The notes under the pieces were generated by a model that saw only the letters and a program-made list of their open reading frames with translations, did no database searches and was not told the origin of the DNA. The position numbers and the translations under genes were made by a program. From JAZGDL01 sp036477795 (lineage in GTDB: Bacteria; Planctomycetota; Phycisphaerae; UBA1845), in contig JAZGDL010000109.1 of NCBI GenBank assembly GCA_036477795.1, positions 1 through 12,210 on the forward strand: 12,210 bases of DNA, written 5' to 3'. This document shows, one piece after another, positions 1-6,522 of this stretch (positions within the stretch are counted from its first letter, which is position 1; each line of letters starts with the position of its first letter).

Positions 1-621
1 GGCGAACTGCTCGAGGCGCTCAAGCTTCGCGGGATGTACGACAACTCCCTGATCATCGTCACCAGCGATCACGGCGAGGCGTTCGGTGAACATGGGTGGG
101 TGGGGCACGGGCAGTTGTTGTACGAGATGCTGGTGCACGTGCCGCTGGTGATCCGCTATCCGCACGCGGCGGTTCGCGGCGTCGAGGACCGTGCGATTTC
201 GCTGACCGCACTGGGCGGGCTCATCCTCGACGAGGTCGGCATCGAGTACGCCGGGGAGTTCAACAGCGCAGGAGCCGCGCAAGCCGAAACCCACGGATTC
301 GCATCCGTGGACTGCGGCTCTTTGTCGATCCTGACGGAGATCATTCTGGACGACGACAGCACACTGCACGCAGCCTACGACGACCGTATGGTCAAGACCA
401 TCCTGGCCTCCAACGGGCCGGCGCAAGTGTACGATTTGACGGTCGACCCGCGTGAGCTTGTAGACCTGTCCGCGGAGCGCCCCGAGGCCATTGGCTGTGC
501 CCTGGGTGCATTGCAAGCCCGGTCGCGGCGACTGGTCCGGACCCGCACCGCCGACCGCGACCCGACGGCCATAAGCGCCCGCCTGCAACGACAGCTTAAA
601 TCGTTGGGCTACATCGAGTGA
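1..621 (+). CDS. Sulfatase family protein, C-terminal part (5' end outside window)
   Basis: The frame is open from base 1 and ends at TGA 619-621, giving the last 206 residues of a larger protein. The segment reading YDNSLIIVTSDHGEAFGEHG followed by GHGQLLYEMLVHVPLVIRYP is the typical second half of an alkaline-phosphatase-fold sulfatase: SDHGE supplies metal-site Asp and His, and the VPLVIRYP strand follows. Family members hydrolyse sulfate esters, often of polysaccharides, and are greatly expanded in Planctomycetota. The catalytic Cys/Ser-x-Pro-x-Arg site would lie upstream of the window, so activity and any signal peptide cannot be judged. The tail ends in LKSLGYIE, a common ending in this family, so the C-terminus looks intact. 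It converges on the ole cluster, with only a repeat hairpin between. A phosphoglycerol-transferase or related member of the same fold is the main alternative. Confidence 0.85.
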   Translation, partial: GELLEALKLRGMYDNSLIIVTSDHGEAFGEHGWVGHGQLLYEMLVHVPLVIRYPHAAVRGVEDRAISLTALGGLILDEVGIEYAGEFNSAGAAQAETHGFASVDCGSLSILTEIILDDDSTLHAAYDDRMVKTILASNGPAQVYDLTVDPRELVDLSAERPEAIGCALGALQARSRRLVRTRTADRDPTAISARLQRQLKSLGYIE

Positions 622-625
622 CCGT

Positions 626-713
626 GGTTGAAAGTTGAAGGTTGGAAGGTCAAAGGTTAAAGGTTCCAAGGCCCGACTTTCAGCCTTCAACTTTCAACTT
701 TCAACTTTCAACC
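626..713. repeat. 7-bp-period inverted-repeat (hairpin) element between convergent genes
   Basis: The left arm repeats GGTTGAA/AGTTGAA-like heptamers and the right arm repeats TTCAACT heptamers ending in TTCAACC. The two arms are reverse complements, so the RNA would fold into a long hairpin. It fills the space between the convergent sulfatase and oleD genes and could act as a two-way terminator, though there is no clear U-tract. The oleD stop codon (701-703) lies inside its right arm. Related elements, built from GTCGAA-type heptamers, sit at 3577-3659 and 5770-5871. Confidence 0.75.
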
Positions 714-1696
714 TGATTGATCCAGGCCTTCAGACGGCGTAGGCCTTGGGAGATGCTTACTTGCGGCGCGTAGCCCAGTTCGCGCCGGGCGGCGCTGATG
801 TCGAACCAGTGCGACGTGGAAAAAATGAACGCCACGAATCGCGTTATCCGCGGCTCACTTTTGATGCGGAACGTCTTGTAAACCGTCTCCAGGACCGCTC
901 CGGCCGACCAACCGACAAGGCGCGGAACCGAACGTGTCACCGGGCCCAGACCGGCGGCGGCCAGCATGCCGTTGATGATGTCCCAGATCGGCAGCGGTTC
1001 ACCCTGGCTCAGAAAGAAGGCTTTGCCCGCCGCGCGCGGATTCCTATCCAGCGCCTCAGCGGCTAAGAGATGGGCACGGGCGGCGTCGTCGACGTAAGTC
1101 GTGTCGATCTTGTTGCTGCCGTTGCCGATGCGCCGCAGTGTGCCGGCCCGCCGTTGGGCGACGAATCGCGGCAGCATGTGCGGGTCCCGCGGGCCCCAGA
1201 TAAGGTGCGGCCGCAACGCCACGGTCCGCAGATCGTCACAATTGGCTGCCAGCACGGCCCGCTCCGCAATCGCCTTGGTCTCGGAGTAGGTGGAGACATA
1301 TTTCCTCGGGTACGGCACCGATTCGTCCACCCCTTCCATGTCCCGCCAGTCGAACACCACGCTGGGAGAGCTGGTATGGACCAGCCGCCCTACGCCGCAT
1401 GCGCGGCAGCCGGCTAGAACGTTTTGGGTGCCGCGAACGTTGGGTTCGTAGTACTGGGCGTAGTCGCCCCAGAAGCCGGATTTGCCGGCCACGTGAAAAA
1501 CCACATCGCAATCCGCACAGGCTTTGCGGACGGCTTCGGCATTGCGAATGTCCCCTCGAATCACCTCCACTCCCATTGCCTCCAGATCGGGGTAATCGCC
1601 GCGGGCCAGGCTCCGCACCTGGTCGCCGCGGGCAAGCAGTTGCTCCACTACCGCCCGACCCAGGAATCCGCCGCCGCCGGTCACGAGGGCCTTCAC
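701..1696 (-). CDS. oleD: OleD-type NAD(P)H-dependent 2-alkyl-3-oxoalkanoate reductase
   Basis: 331 residues from GTG at 1696, the usual length for OleD. OleD reduces the 2-alkyl-3-keto acid made by OleA to the beta-hydroxy acid, the second step of long-chain olefin synthesis. It belongs to the extended short-chain dehydrogenase / 3-beta-HSD family. The N-terminal Rossmann loop is TGGGGFLG (about residues 6-13), acidic GDI follows near 49, and the catalytic pair is YSETK (Y137, K141) with the Ser region HTSSPSVVF just before it. The open frame runs much further upstream, but GTG 1696 places the Rossmann strand at the N-terminus and overlaps the oleBC stop by four bases (GTGA), the sign of translational coupling. 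The last residues QVES and the TGA come from the heptamer repeat at 626-713. Membership of the reductase family is certain; the OleD assignment rests on the neighbours. Confidence 0.9.
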   Translation of the reverse strand: MKALVTGGGGFLGRAVVEQLLARGDQVRSLARGDYPDLEAMGVEVIRGDIRNAEAVRKACADCDVVFHVAGKSGFWGDYAQYYEPNVRGTQNVLAGCRACGVGRLVHTSSPSVVFDWRDMEGVDESVPYPRKYVSTYSETKAIAERAVLAANCDDLRTVALRPHLIWGPRDPHMLPRFVAQRRAGTLRRIGNGSNKIDTTYVDDAARAHLLAAEALDRNPRAAGKAFFLSQGEPLPIWDIINGMLAAAGLGPVTRSVPRLVGWSAGAVLETVYKTFRIKSEPRITRFVAFIFSTSHWFDISAARRELGYAPQVSISQGLRRLKAWINQVES

Positions 1697-4554
1697 CGCA
1701 ATCGCTCCTGTGCCCAGACGGCGAGCTTCTCGCGGAAAATCTTCGAATTGTGACGCACGTCCACCGGCAACGACGGGTGATAGAGTACCGTGGTTATCTG
1801 CCGGGTGAGTTCGTTGGATGCGGCAAGCTGCAAAAGTTGGCGGGTGAGTGGGGATTGTGGATTGTGGATTGCGGATTGACGATTGGGGATTGGGGATTGC
1901 GGATTGCGGATTGTGGATTGACCAATCGCTTCGTGCCTTCGTGCCTTCGTGCCTTCGTGCCTCTCGGCTCCGCGCTCGAGTTCGACACAAATCACCGGTC
2001 GTTGCGCTCCCGCCGGTCCAACGCCGACCAGCGCGCTGCGGTAGACCAGCGGATGCTCATTGAGTATCGCCTCGCACGGTACGGTAAACATGGTACCCGC
2101 TTCGGTAATCACACGATGGGCTCTGCGACCGCAGAACCATAGGCGGCCGCACTCGTCGAAATACCCTACGTCTCCCATGCGGTGCCATATTCCGTCACCG
2201 TCAACTATCTTGGCCAGTTCCGTCGCTCCGGGACGGTCGCTTGTGCGAGAATCCTTTCTCGCACCGGAGGCTGAAACGTATGACGTTGTGACGACGCTTC
2301 CGCGCACAACAATTTCGCCGATATCGCCGCGACGAACCTCCAGATCGTCCGTCCACTCTCGAATCGGCTCATCGTCGATTCGAATGATGCGTACATCGAT
2401 GCCCGGCAGCGGCTTGCCCACGCAGGTACCGGCTCCTTGGGCGCTCTTACGCGCGGTGTCGCCTAGAATCTCACTGCTGGCGATCGAGGCCACCGGCAAC
2501 GCCTCGGTCGCGCCGTAGGGCGTGTGGATCTCGGCGCCCGGCCTCAGCATGGCGGCCATTCGTTCGAGCACGGCTGGGGCCACCGGCGCCCCGGCGGTGA
2601 TAACACGCCGCAAGGTCGGCAATGTGATTCCGTTGGCCTGGCCGTATCGGCTCAGCCGATCCAGCAGCGCGGGCGAACCGAACATTTGCGTCAAGCGGTG
2701 ATCGCGGATGGGCTCGATGATGCGCCGCGGATCGACCGCGCCGGGGCGCGTGAAATCCATGTCCGGTATGACGGCTGTAATGCCCAGTGCGGCGTCGAAC
2801 AAGGCGAACAGTGGAAACGTCGGCAGGTCCGTTTCGGCCTCCGAAAAACCGAAGTGCGATTCCAGATAACGTACCTGTGCGTCGAACACGCCGTGCGTAT
2901 ACAATACGCCCTTGGCCGGGCCGGTGCTGCCGCTGGTAAACAGAATCGCCGCCGGATCACCCGCGCGCGTCGGCGCCATTATCCGAGCCCCAAGCGCCAG
3001 CGCGGGGTCTGCCCGCACGTCCGACAGCCGCAGCCCGCCCCAAAACCACCGCCGCCCGACGGTGATCCACACCTTCACCGACTTGAACGCCCGCGGATAG
3101 AGCATACGAAACACATGAGCGAGCGGGGTGCCGATGAAGGCTTCCGCTTCCACTTCCGACAGGCAGGACCGCATCTGCTGCTTCCCGATACCGGGATCGA
3201 TCATGACCGGCACCGCCCCCACTTTGAACAACGCGAACACCAGCGCAAAGAACTGCGCACCGGGTTTGACGAAAACGATGGTCCGCGTGCCGCGCGTAAT
3301 ACCCGCCCGTTCCAGCCCCTCCGCGAAACGGTCCACCTCCCGGCAGAGTTCGGCGAAGGTGAGATGGTGGTAACGGGCATTGCCCGCCGCATCGCGCCCG
3401 ACCGGCCATACAACGGCCTTTTTGTTCGGAAGTCGTTCAGCTACCGCCGTCAGTCGATCGGCGATGTTAACTCCGCTGGTGCGAGAATCCTTTCTCGCAC
3501 CCCGCTGGGCGGGTGCCTTATTCCGGCCTTCTGACGAGGTTAGGGATTGACGATTGACGATTGACGATTGACGATTAAGGTCCAAGGTCCAAGGTCGAAA
3601 GTCCAAGGTCCCTACCTTCCGACCTTTGACCTTCGACCTTCGACCTTCGACCTTCGACCCTGGATGCTCATCCAGAAACGCGCGAGCCAGCGAGCAAATC
3701 TCGGGGCCTTTGTCTTCAAGGACGTAGTGGCCGGCGTCCTCAAAGGCGTGTACCTGTGCATTGGGAAAGCGCCGGCGCCACTCGGCGAGGTAGTCGCCGT
3801 CGAAGACGAAATCGCGCAGTCCCCAGCAGATCAGCGTGGGAAGCTCGCGAAAGCGCTGAAGGTTTTCGTCGACCCAGCGGGCCGCTTCATCGCTGCGATC
3901 TCCGGGTTTTGATGGAATGTCTTGCACGAAGCGCAATGTGGCGATCCGATGGGCCCACGAGTCGTACGGGCCTCGGTAGGCGGCGCTCACCTCCTTGGGC
4001 ATCGGTTTGACGCACGCCATGCGCGTGGCCAGATATGAAAAGGCGTTCAACCCGCGAACCGCCACGGCGGCCAACGGCCGGCAGTTGCGGACCATGGCCA
4101 GCCGAAACGGCAAGCGCTTGCCCGCCGGCGGCAGGAACGCCGTAGTGTTGAACACCATGAGACGCTTGACGTGTTCAACGCGATGCAGCGCGCACCCCAG
4201 CCCGATCATCCCTCCCCAATCGTGAACGCCGAACGTCAGGTTCCCGGTTAGTTGCAGGTGTTCCAGCAACGCGTCCAGATCGTCGATCCGCCGTTGCAGG
4301 CAATAGTCGTACTCGTCGTCACCGGGTTTGTCAGAGAGTCCGCATCCGATGTGGTCCATCGCGATCACGCGATGGTCTTCGCGCAGCTCGCGGATCAGAG
4401 ACCGGAAGAAGAACGACCACGTGGGGTTGCCGTGAACCAGCACGATGGGCTCTCCCCGGCCCTCGTCAACGTAGTGGTATCGATGCCCGCGCACATGCAG
4501 CCACCGGCTTTGGAACGGATACAGATGACGATACGGCGAGATGTCGAAGCTCAT
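1693..4554 (-). CDS. oleBC: OleB-OleC fusion: beta-lactone decarboxylase plus beta-lactone synthetase
   Basis: About 953 residues from ATG 4554 (AGGTGG seven bases upstream; ATG 4560 is an alternative). Residues 1-300 are an alpha/beta hydrolase of the haloalkane-dehalogenase type: oxyanion HGNP (41-44), nucleophile Asp112 in VHDWGG, Asp248 in GLRDFVF, His276 in DAGHYVLED. This is OleB, which decarboxylates cis-beta-lactones to olefins. Residues 301-361 are a repeat-derived linker. From 362 on is an ANL-superfamily adenylating enzyme, OleC: FTSGSTGPAKG (539-549), YGATE (680-684), HRMGDVGYFD (791-800), and a C-terminal Lys in RHNSKIFREKL (K938). It converts the beta-hydroxy acid to the beta-lactone using ATP. 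Two repeat insertions lie in OleC (764-772, about 861-902). No convincing internal start precedes OleC: the linker has only two in-frame TTG codons and no ATG or GTG. OleB-OleC fusions are known from Actinobacteria such as Micrococcus. Confidence 0.92.
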   Translation of the reverse strand: MSFDISPYRHLYPFQSRWLHVRGHRYHYVDEGRGEPIVLVHGNPTWSFFFRSLIRELREDHRVIAMDHIGCGLSDKPGDDEYDYCLQRRIDDLDALLEHLQLTGNLTFGVHDWGGMIGLGCALHRVEHVKRLMVFNTTAFLPPAGKRLPFRLAMVRNCRPLAAVAVRGLNAFSYLATRMACVKPMPKEVSAAYRGPYDSWAHRIATLRFVQDIPSKPGDRSDEAARWVDENLQRFRELPTLICWGLRDFVFDGDYLAEWRRRFPNAQVHAFEDAGHYVLEDKGPEICSLARAFLDEHPGSKVEGRRSKVKGRKVGTLDFRPWTLDLNRQSSIVNRQSLTSSEGRNKAPAQRGARKDSRTSGVNIADRLTAVAERLPNKKAVVWPVGRDAAGNARYHHLTFAELCREVDRFAEGLERAGITRGTRTIVFVKPGAQFFALVFALFKVGAVPVMIDPGIGKQQMRSCLSEVEAEAFIGTPLAHVFRMLYPRAFKSVKVWITVGRRWFWGGLRLSDVRADPALALGARIMAPTRAGDPAAILFTSGSTGPAKGVLYTHGVFDAQVRYLESHFGFSEAETDLPTFPLFALFDAALGITAVIPDMDFTRPGAVDPRRIIEPIRDHRLTQMFGSPALLDRLSRYGQANGITLPTLRRVITAGAPVAPAVLERMAAMLRPGAEIHTPYGATEALPVASIASSEILGDTARKSAQGAGTCVGKPLPGIDVRIIRIDDEPIREWTDDLEVRRGDIGEIVVRGSVVTTSYVSASGARKDSRTSDRPGATELAKIVDGDGIWHRMGDVGYFDECGRLWFCGRRAHRVITEAGTMFTVPCEAILNEHPLVYRSALVGVGPAGAQRPVICVELERGAERHEGTKARRHEAIGQSTIRNPQSPIPNRQSAIHNPQSPLTRQLLQLAASNELTRQITTVLYHPSLPVDVRHNSKIFREKLAVWAQERLR
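1852..1921. repeat. Tandem heptamer array, ten GGATTGN units, inside oleBC
   Basis: Ten consecutive 7-bp units of form GGATTGN (two with one change, and one starting CGATTGG) run without a gap. On the minus strand they are read in frame as 7-residue repeats of the type NPQSAIR / NPQSPIP / NRQSAIH. They lie in the C-terminal subdomain of OleC, upstream (in protein order) of the RHNSKIFREKL motif. A related array GATTGAC lies at 3545-3576 in the OleB-OleC linker. Confidence 0.9.
1930..1961. repeat. Tandem octamer array, four TTCGTGCC units, inside oleBC
   Basis: Four perfect copies of TTCGTGCC abut the heptamer array at 1852-1921. On the minus strand three octamers make eight codons, so the array encodes RHEGTKAR-type peptide. 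The same octamer family recurs at about 4570-4626 (mixed TTCGTGCC, CTCCGTGC) and as TTCGTCCC at 5085-5116. Confidence 0.9.
2243..2264. repeat. Perfect hairpin repeat (GTGCGAGAA / TTCTCGCAC), copy 1, in the OleC coding region
   Basis: Nine-base arms GTGCGAGAA and TTCTCGCAC enclose the loop TCCT. The identical 22-bp palindrome recurs at 3479-3500. On the minus strand, with its flanks, it is read as GARKDSRTS, placed between TTSYV and DRPGATELAKI of OleC, where family members usually continue directly. REP-like dispersed palindrome; no mobilising gene is seen. Confidence 0.9.
3479..3500. repeat. Perfect hairpin repeat (GTGCGAGAA / TTCTCGCAC), copy 2, in the OleB-OleC linker
   Basis: Same palindrome as at 2243-2264, including the TCCT loop. 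It is again read in the GARKDSRTS frame on the minus strand. It lies just before the first conserved OleC residues (VNIADRL). Confidence 0.9.
3545..3576. repeat. Tandem heptamer array GATTGAC (about 4.5 units) in the OleB-OleC linker
   Basis: Four full and one partial copies of GATTGAC. On the minus strand they are read as NRQSSIVNRQS, a relative of the NPQSAIR peptide made by the array at 1852-1921. Confidence 0.85.
3577..3659. repeat. 7-bp-period hairpin element at the end of OleB
   Basis: AAGGTCC/AAGGTCG heptamers on the left face TTCGACC heptamers on the right, so the arms are reverse complements. On the minus strand it is read as SKVEGRRSKVKGRK, then LDFRPWTLDL, immediately after FLDEHPG, where OleB would be expected to stop. 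Same class as the elements at 626-713 and 5770-5871. Confidence 0.8.
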
Positions 4555-4569
4555 ACGCATTCCACCTCG

Positions 4570-4626
4570 AGCCTCCGTGCCTCCGTGCCTTTCTTCCCCT
4601 TCGTGCCTTCGTCCCTTTCTTTTCCC
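4570..4626. repeat. Degenerate octamer tract between oleA and oleBC
   Basis: Pyrimidine-rich run of CTCCGTGC, TTCGTGCC and TTCGTCCC units occupying the 74-bp gap between the oleA stop (4629) and the oleBC start (4554). The frame stays open through it upstream of ATG 4554, so an extended N-terminus (with RRHEGEERHGGTEARGG) is possible but unlikely. Confidence 0.7.
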
Positions 4627-4628
4627 TA

Positions 4629-5714
4629 CTACCACTCCAGGCCCAGCATCAGGCAATTCAACCCACTGCCGATCCCGAAGAATCCGACGCGCTGCCCGCG
4701 CTCCAGGAACCCGCGCTCAGCGGCGATCGCCGCCGTCAGCGGCAACGATACCGTACCGATGTTCCCAAGGTATTCAAACGTCGAAAAGTCTCGCTCGATC
4801 CCGATGCCCAGCGATTTCAACACCGCGATCCGGTGGGCGGAGCCCACCTGATGACAGATCACCCGATCCGGACCCGTCTCCGCCCAACCCAGCTCCGGCA
4901 GGAAAGCACGATACGTTTGCGTGCCCAGGGCTATTCCATGTTCGAGCGTGCCGACCGCGTTGGTCACCATCACCTGCGGCCCGCTGGTGGGCACCCCCGA
5001 GTCCGGCCCCCACCTGCTAAGTTGGTGGTGCTGGGGGGCGCTGCGCACCACGCCGCCGACCACACGGTGCGCCCTATCGTTCCCTTCGTCCCTTCGTCCC
5101 TTCGTCCCTTCGTCCCTTCCTTCCCCTCTGGATCCATCACTCAGCAACACCGCGATGGCACCCGATCCGCCGGTCATGGTGGCCATCGATTCCCGGAAGG
5201 TCTTCATGTCGCGATGCCGCAGCATCCGCTCGATCGTCAAGTCCACGATCTGCCGCGCCGACTCACACGAGACCACCAACCCCTTTTTGATATGCCCCAT
5301 CTCAATCGCGTTAGCCACATGAAAAATACCGTTCATGACGCCCAGACAGGCGTTGGAGATATCGTGGATGACGGCGCCGCCTCCAACGCCCAGAGCATCC
5401 GCAACGGCGCACGCGGTGGCCGGCTCCAGATTGTCACGACAGACGCCGCCGTAGATGAGCATGCCGACGTCGGTCGCGGCTACGCCGGCGGCTTCGAGCG
5501 CTTTGCGACCCGCCCTGGCGGCGCCGTCGGCCATTGTCTGACCCGCATCCCAGTAGCGCCGCTCGCGCACACCGGTCAGCAGCTCGATCTGTCCCGGCGG
5601 CACCTTGAGCGCCTCATACACGGGGCCGAGACGCTGCTCCAGCGCCGCCGAGTGCACCACGTTGGGGGCCAGTTCATATCCGATCGATTCAAGGTAAACG
5701 CGCGAATACCGCAT
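4629..5714 (-). CDS. oleA: OleA: acyl-CoA condensing enzyme (thiolase superfamily, KAS III-like)
   Basis: 361 residues from ATG 5714. OleA performs a non-decarboxylative Claisen condensation of two long-chain acyl-CoAs to a 2-alkyl-3-keto acid, the first step of head-to-head olefin synthesis. Active-site Cys123 is in SNACLGVMNG, His288 in VICHQVGSAH and Asn318 in EYLGNIGTVS, and Glu97 in RDNLEP sits 26 residues before the Cys. From memory, the Xanthomonas campestris enzyme has E117, C143, H285 and N315, so the Glu-Cys and His-Asn spacings match. The Cys-His spacing is about 23 residues longer, explained by the repeat-derived stretch around 195-214 before the family motif SAPQHHQLSRWGPD. It is the first gene of the cluster, 74 bp before oleBC. 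No Shine-Dalgarno is visible. Confidence 0.93.
   Translation of the reverse strand: MRYSRVYLESIGYELAPNVVHSAALEQRLGPVYEALKVPPGQIELLTGVRERRYWDAGQTMADGAARAGRKALEAAGVAATDVGMLIYGGVCRDNLEPATACAVADALGVGGGAVIHDISNACLGVMNGIFHVANAIEMGHIKKGLVVSCESARQIVDLTIERMLRHRDMKTFRESMATMTGGSGAIAVLLSDGSRGEGRDEGTKGRRDEGNDRAHRVVGGVVRSAPQHHQLSRWGPDSGVPTSGPQVMVTNAVGTLEHGIALGTQTYRAFLPELGWAETGPDRVICHQVGSAHRIAVLKSLGIGIERDFSTFEYLGNIGTVSLPLTAAIAAERGFLERGQRVGFFGIGSGLNCLMLGLEW
5085..5116. repeat. Tandem octamer array, four TTCGTCCC units, inside oleA
   Basis: Four exact copies of TTCGTCCC with degenerate units on both sides. On the minus strand they are read as GRDEGTKGRRDEG, an insertion in a surface loop of OleA after VLLSDG. 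Confidence 0.9.
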
Positions 5715-5769
5715 ACCGCAGTATCACCGAAGACTAGCGAACGAGCAATTCGCCCGTGTGGTGTCTCTC

Positions 5770-5871
5770 GGTCAAAAGTCGAAAGTCGAAAGTCGAAGGT
5801 CAACGGTCGAGAGTGGAGGGTCCCCAGCTTCGGACCTTTGACTCTTGACCTTCGACTTTCGACCTGTGACC
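5770..5871. repeat. 7-bp-period hairpin element upstream of oleA
   Basis: GGTCAAAAGTCGAAAGTCG at the left end faces a run of TTGACC, TTCGACT and TTCGACC units at the right end, forming complementary arms. It lies between the aspartic protease stop (5876) and the oleA start (5714). It may terminate the protease transcript and leaves only about 55 bp for an oleA promoter and leader. Confidence 0.75.
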
Positions 5872-5875
5872 GGTT

Positions 5876-6298
5876 CTACTTCAGTTTCAAGGACGGCAGA
5901 AATGGAGATTCGGGTCTTGGAGTGATACACCTTCTGACAGGGTCTATGAGAAGATCCAACCTCTCAAGGAGGATTTGCCCGACCAACGGTTCGCATCTCG
6001 GAGGGCCAATCAGGCAGTCGGTTTTCATGGTTCTGTTACATATCGTAACCGACAGCGTGGCGGCCACCTCCAATTCGATCTTTTGGTCATTGGCAAGCGT
6101 GACAATGACTCGATCTACCCTTTCAAGCCCTAGGATTTCCACCGCATCCTGGGGCAAGAGCAGCATAACCGCACCAGTATCTACCATGGCATCGATAGCC
6201 AGACGCCTTATCGCCTTTGCCTCAATCTTCCCCTGTCTATGAAGGAAAAGATCGCCATCGTTTTCCAGGTTGAGTTCGGTTCTTATCTCACCCATCAT
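5876..6298 (-). CDS. Retropepsin-like (clan AA) aspartic protease domain protein
   Basis: About 140 residues from ATG 6298, with GGAGG five bases upstream (ATG 6295 is almost as good). The motif AMVDTGAVMLLLPQDAVEILGL is cut here into its parts: VDTGA is the catalytic D-T/S-G-A, followed by the hydrophobic flap region. A second half resembling a retropepsin fold (TVTICNRTMKTDCLIG, then LVGQILLERLDLLID) follows. Such single-domain proteins act as homodimers, because each chain provides one catalytic Asp. No membrane segment or signal peptide is visible. Bacterial members are common as small standalone genes, mostly of unknown substrate. It is on the same strand as the ole genes but separated from oleA by a hairpin repeat, so co-transcription is doubtful. 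The last residues SLKLK are ordinary coding sequence, not repeat. Confidence 0.75.
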   Translation of the reverse strand: MMGEIRTELNLENDGDLFLHRQGKIEAKAIRRLAIDAMVDTGAVMLLLPQDAVEILGLERVDRVIVTLANDQKIELEVAATLSVTICNRTMKTDCLIGPPRCEPLVGQILLERLDLLIDPVRRCITPRPESPFLPSLKLK

Positions 6299-6432
6299 CC
6301 ATTCCTCCAACCCCGTCGAATCCAGCCGGCGGGGATGATACGCCTGGACCGGGGAGGAGGCAAGGGGCGATTACGGGAGCGCATGCCTATGTCTGGAATC
6401 GAGACCGCAGGCGGCGATGAACCAGTTCGTAG

Positions 6433-6497
6433 GGTCCGCTGTGCGAACCAATCTGATTGCGAACGTCTGCTCCAGGGCCTGGTCCGCACAGCGGACC
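6433..6497. repeat. Inverted pair of REP-like palindromes (GGTCCGC core)
   Basis: Two units face each other. At 6433-6449, GGTCCGC-TGT-GCGAACC has one mismatch; at 6481-6497, GGTCCGC-ACA-GCGGACC is perfect. Each folds on its own and they also pair with one another. They lie in the 280-bp gap between the divergent protease and antitoxin genes, upstream of the antitoxin promoter. Confidence 0.8.
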
Positions 6498-6522
6498 CAA
6501 CAGGACTGTGCGGACATCGTTC

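Noticed and set aside
1852..1961. Array considered as CRISPR
   Set aside because: Units are 7-8 bp directly tandem without spacers; not a repeat-spacer structure, and there are no cas genes.
1697..1990. Longer N-terminus of OleD
   Set aside because: It would read antisense-phase repeat arrays and overlap oleBC by ~300 bp; GTG 1696 starts exactly at the Rossmann strand with a GTGA overlap.
2524..3534. Long plus-strand open frame of about 336 codons opposite oleBC
   Set aside because: It is the shadow of the high-GC oleBC gene on the other strand, with no recognisable domain and Arg/His/Pro/Gln-rich composition.
4555..4656. Longer N-terminus of OleB starting near 4656 inside oleA
   Set aside because: The extra 34 residues are encoded by the oleA end and the octamer tract; ATG 4554 has a better ribosome site and gives Asp112/Asp248/His276 spacing close to known OleB.
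5715..5750. Possible oleA promoter: TTGCTC, 17 bases, GATACT on the minus strand
   Set aside because: Only 3/6 and 4/6 matches, and the -10 box would be five bases from the ATG, requiring a near-leaderless mRNA. Not strong enough to list.
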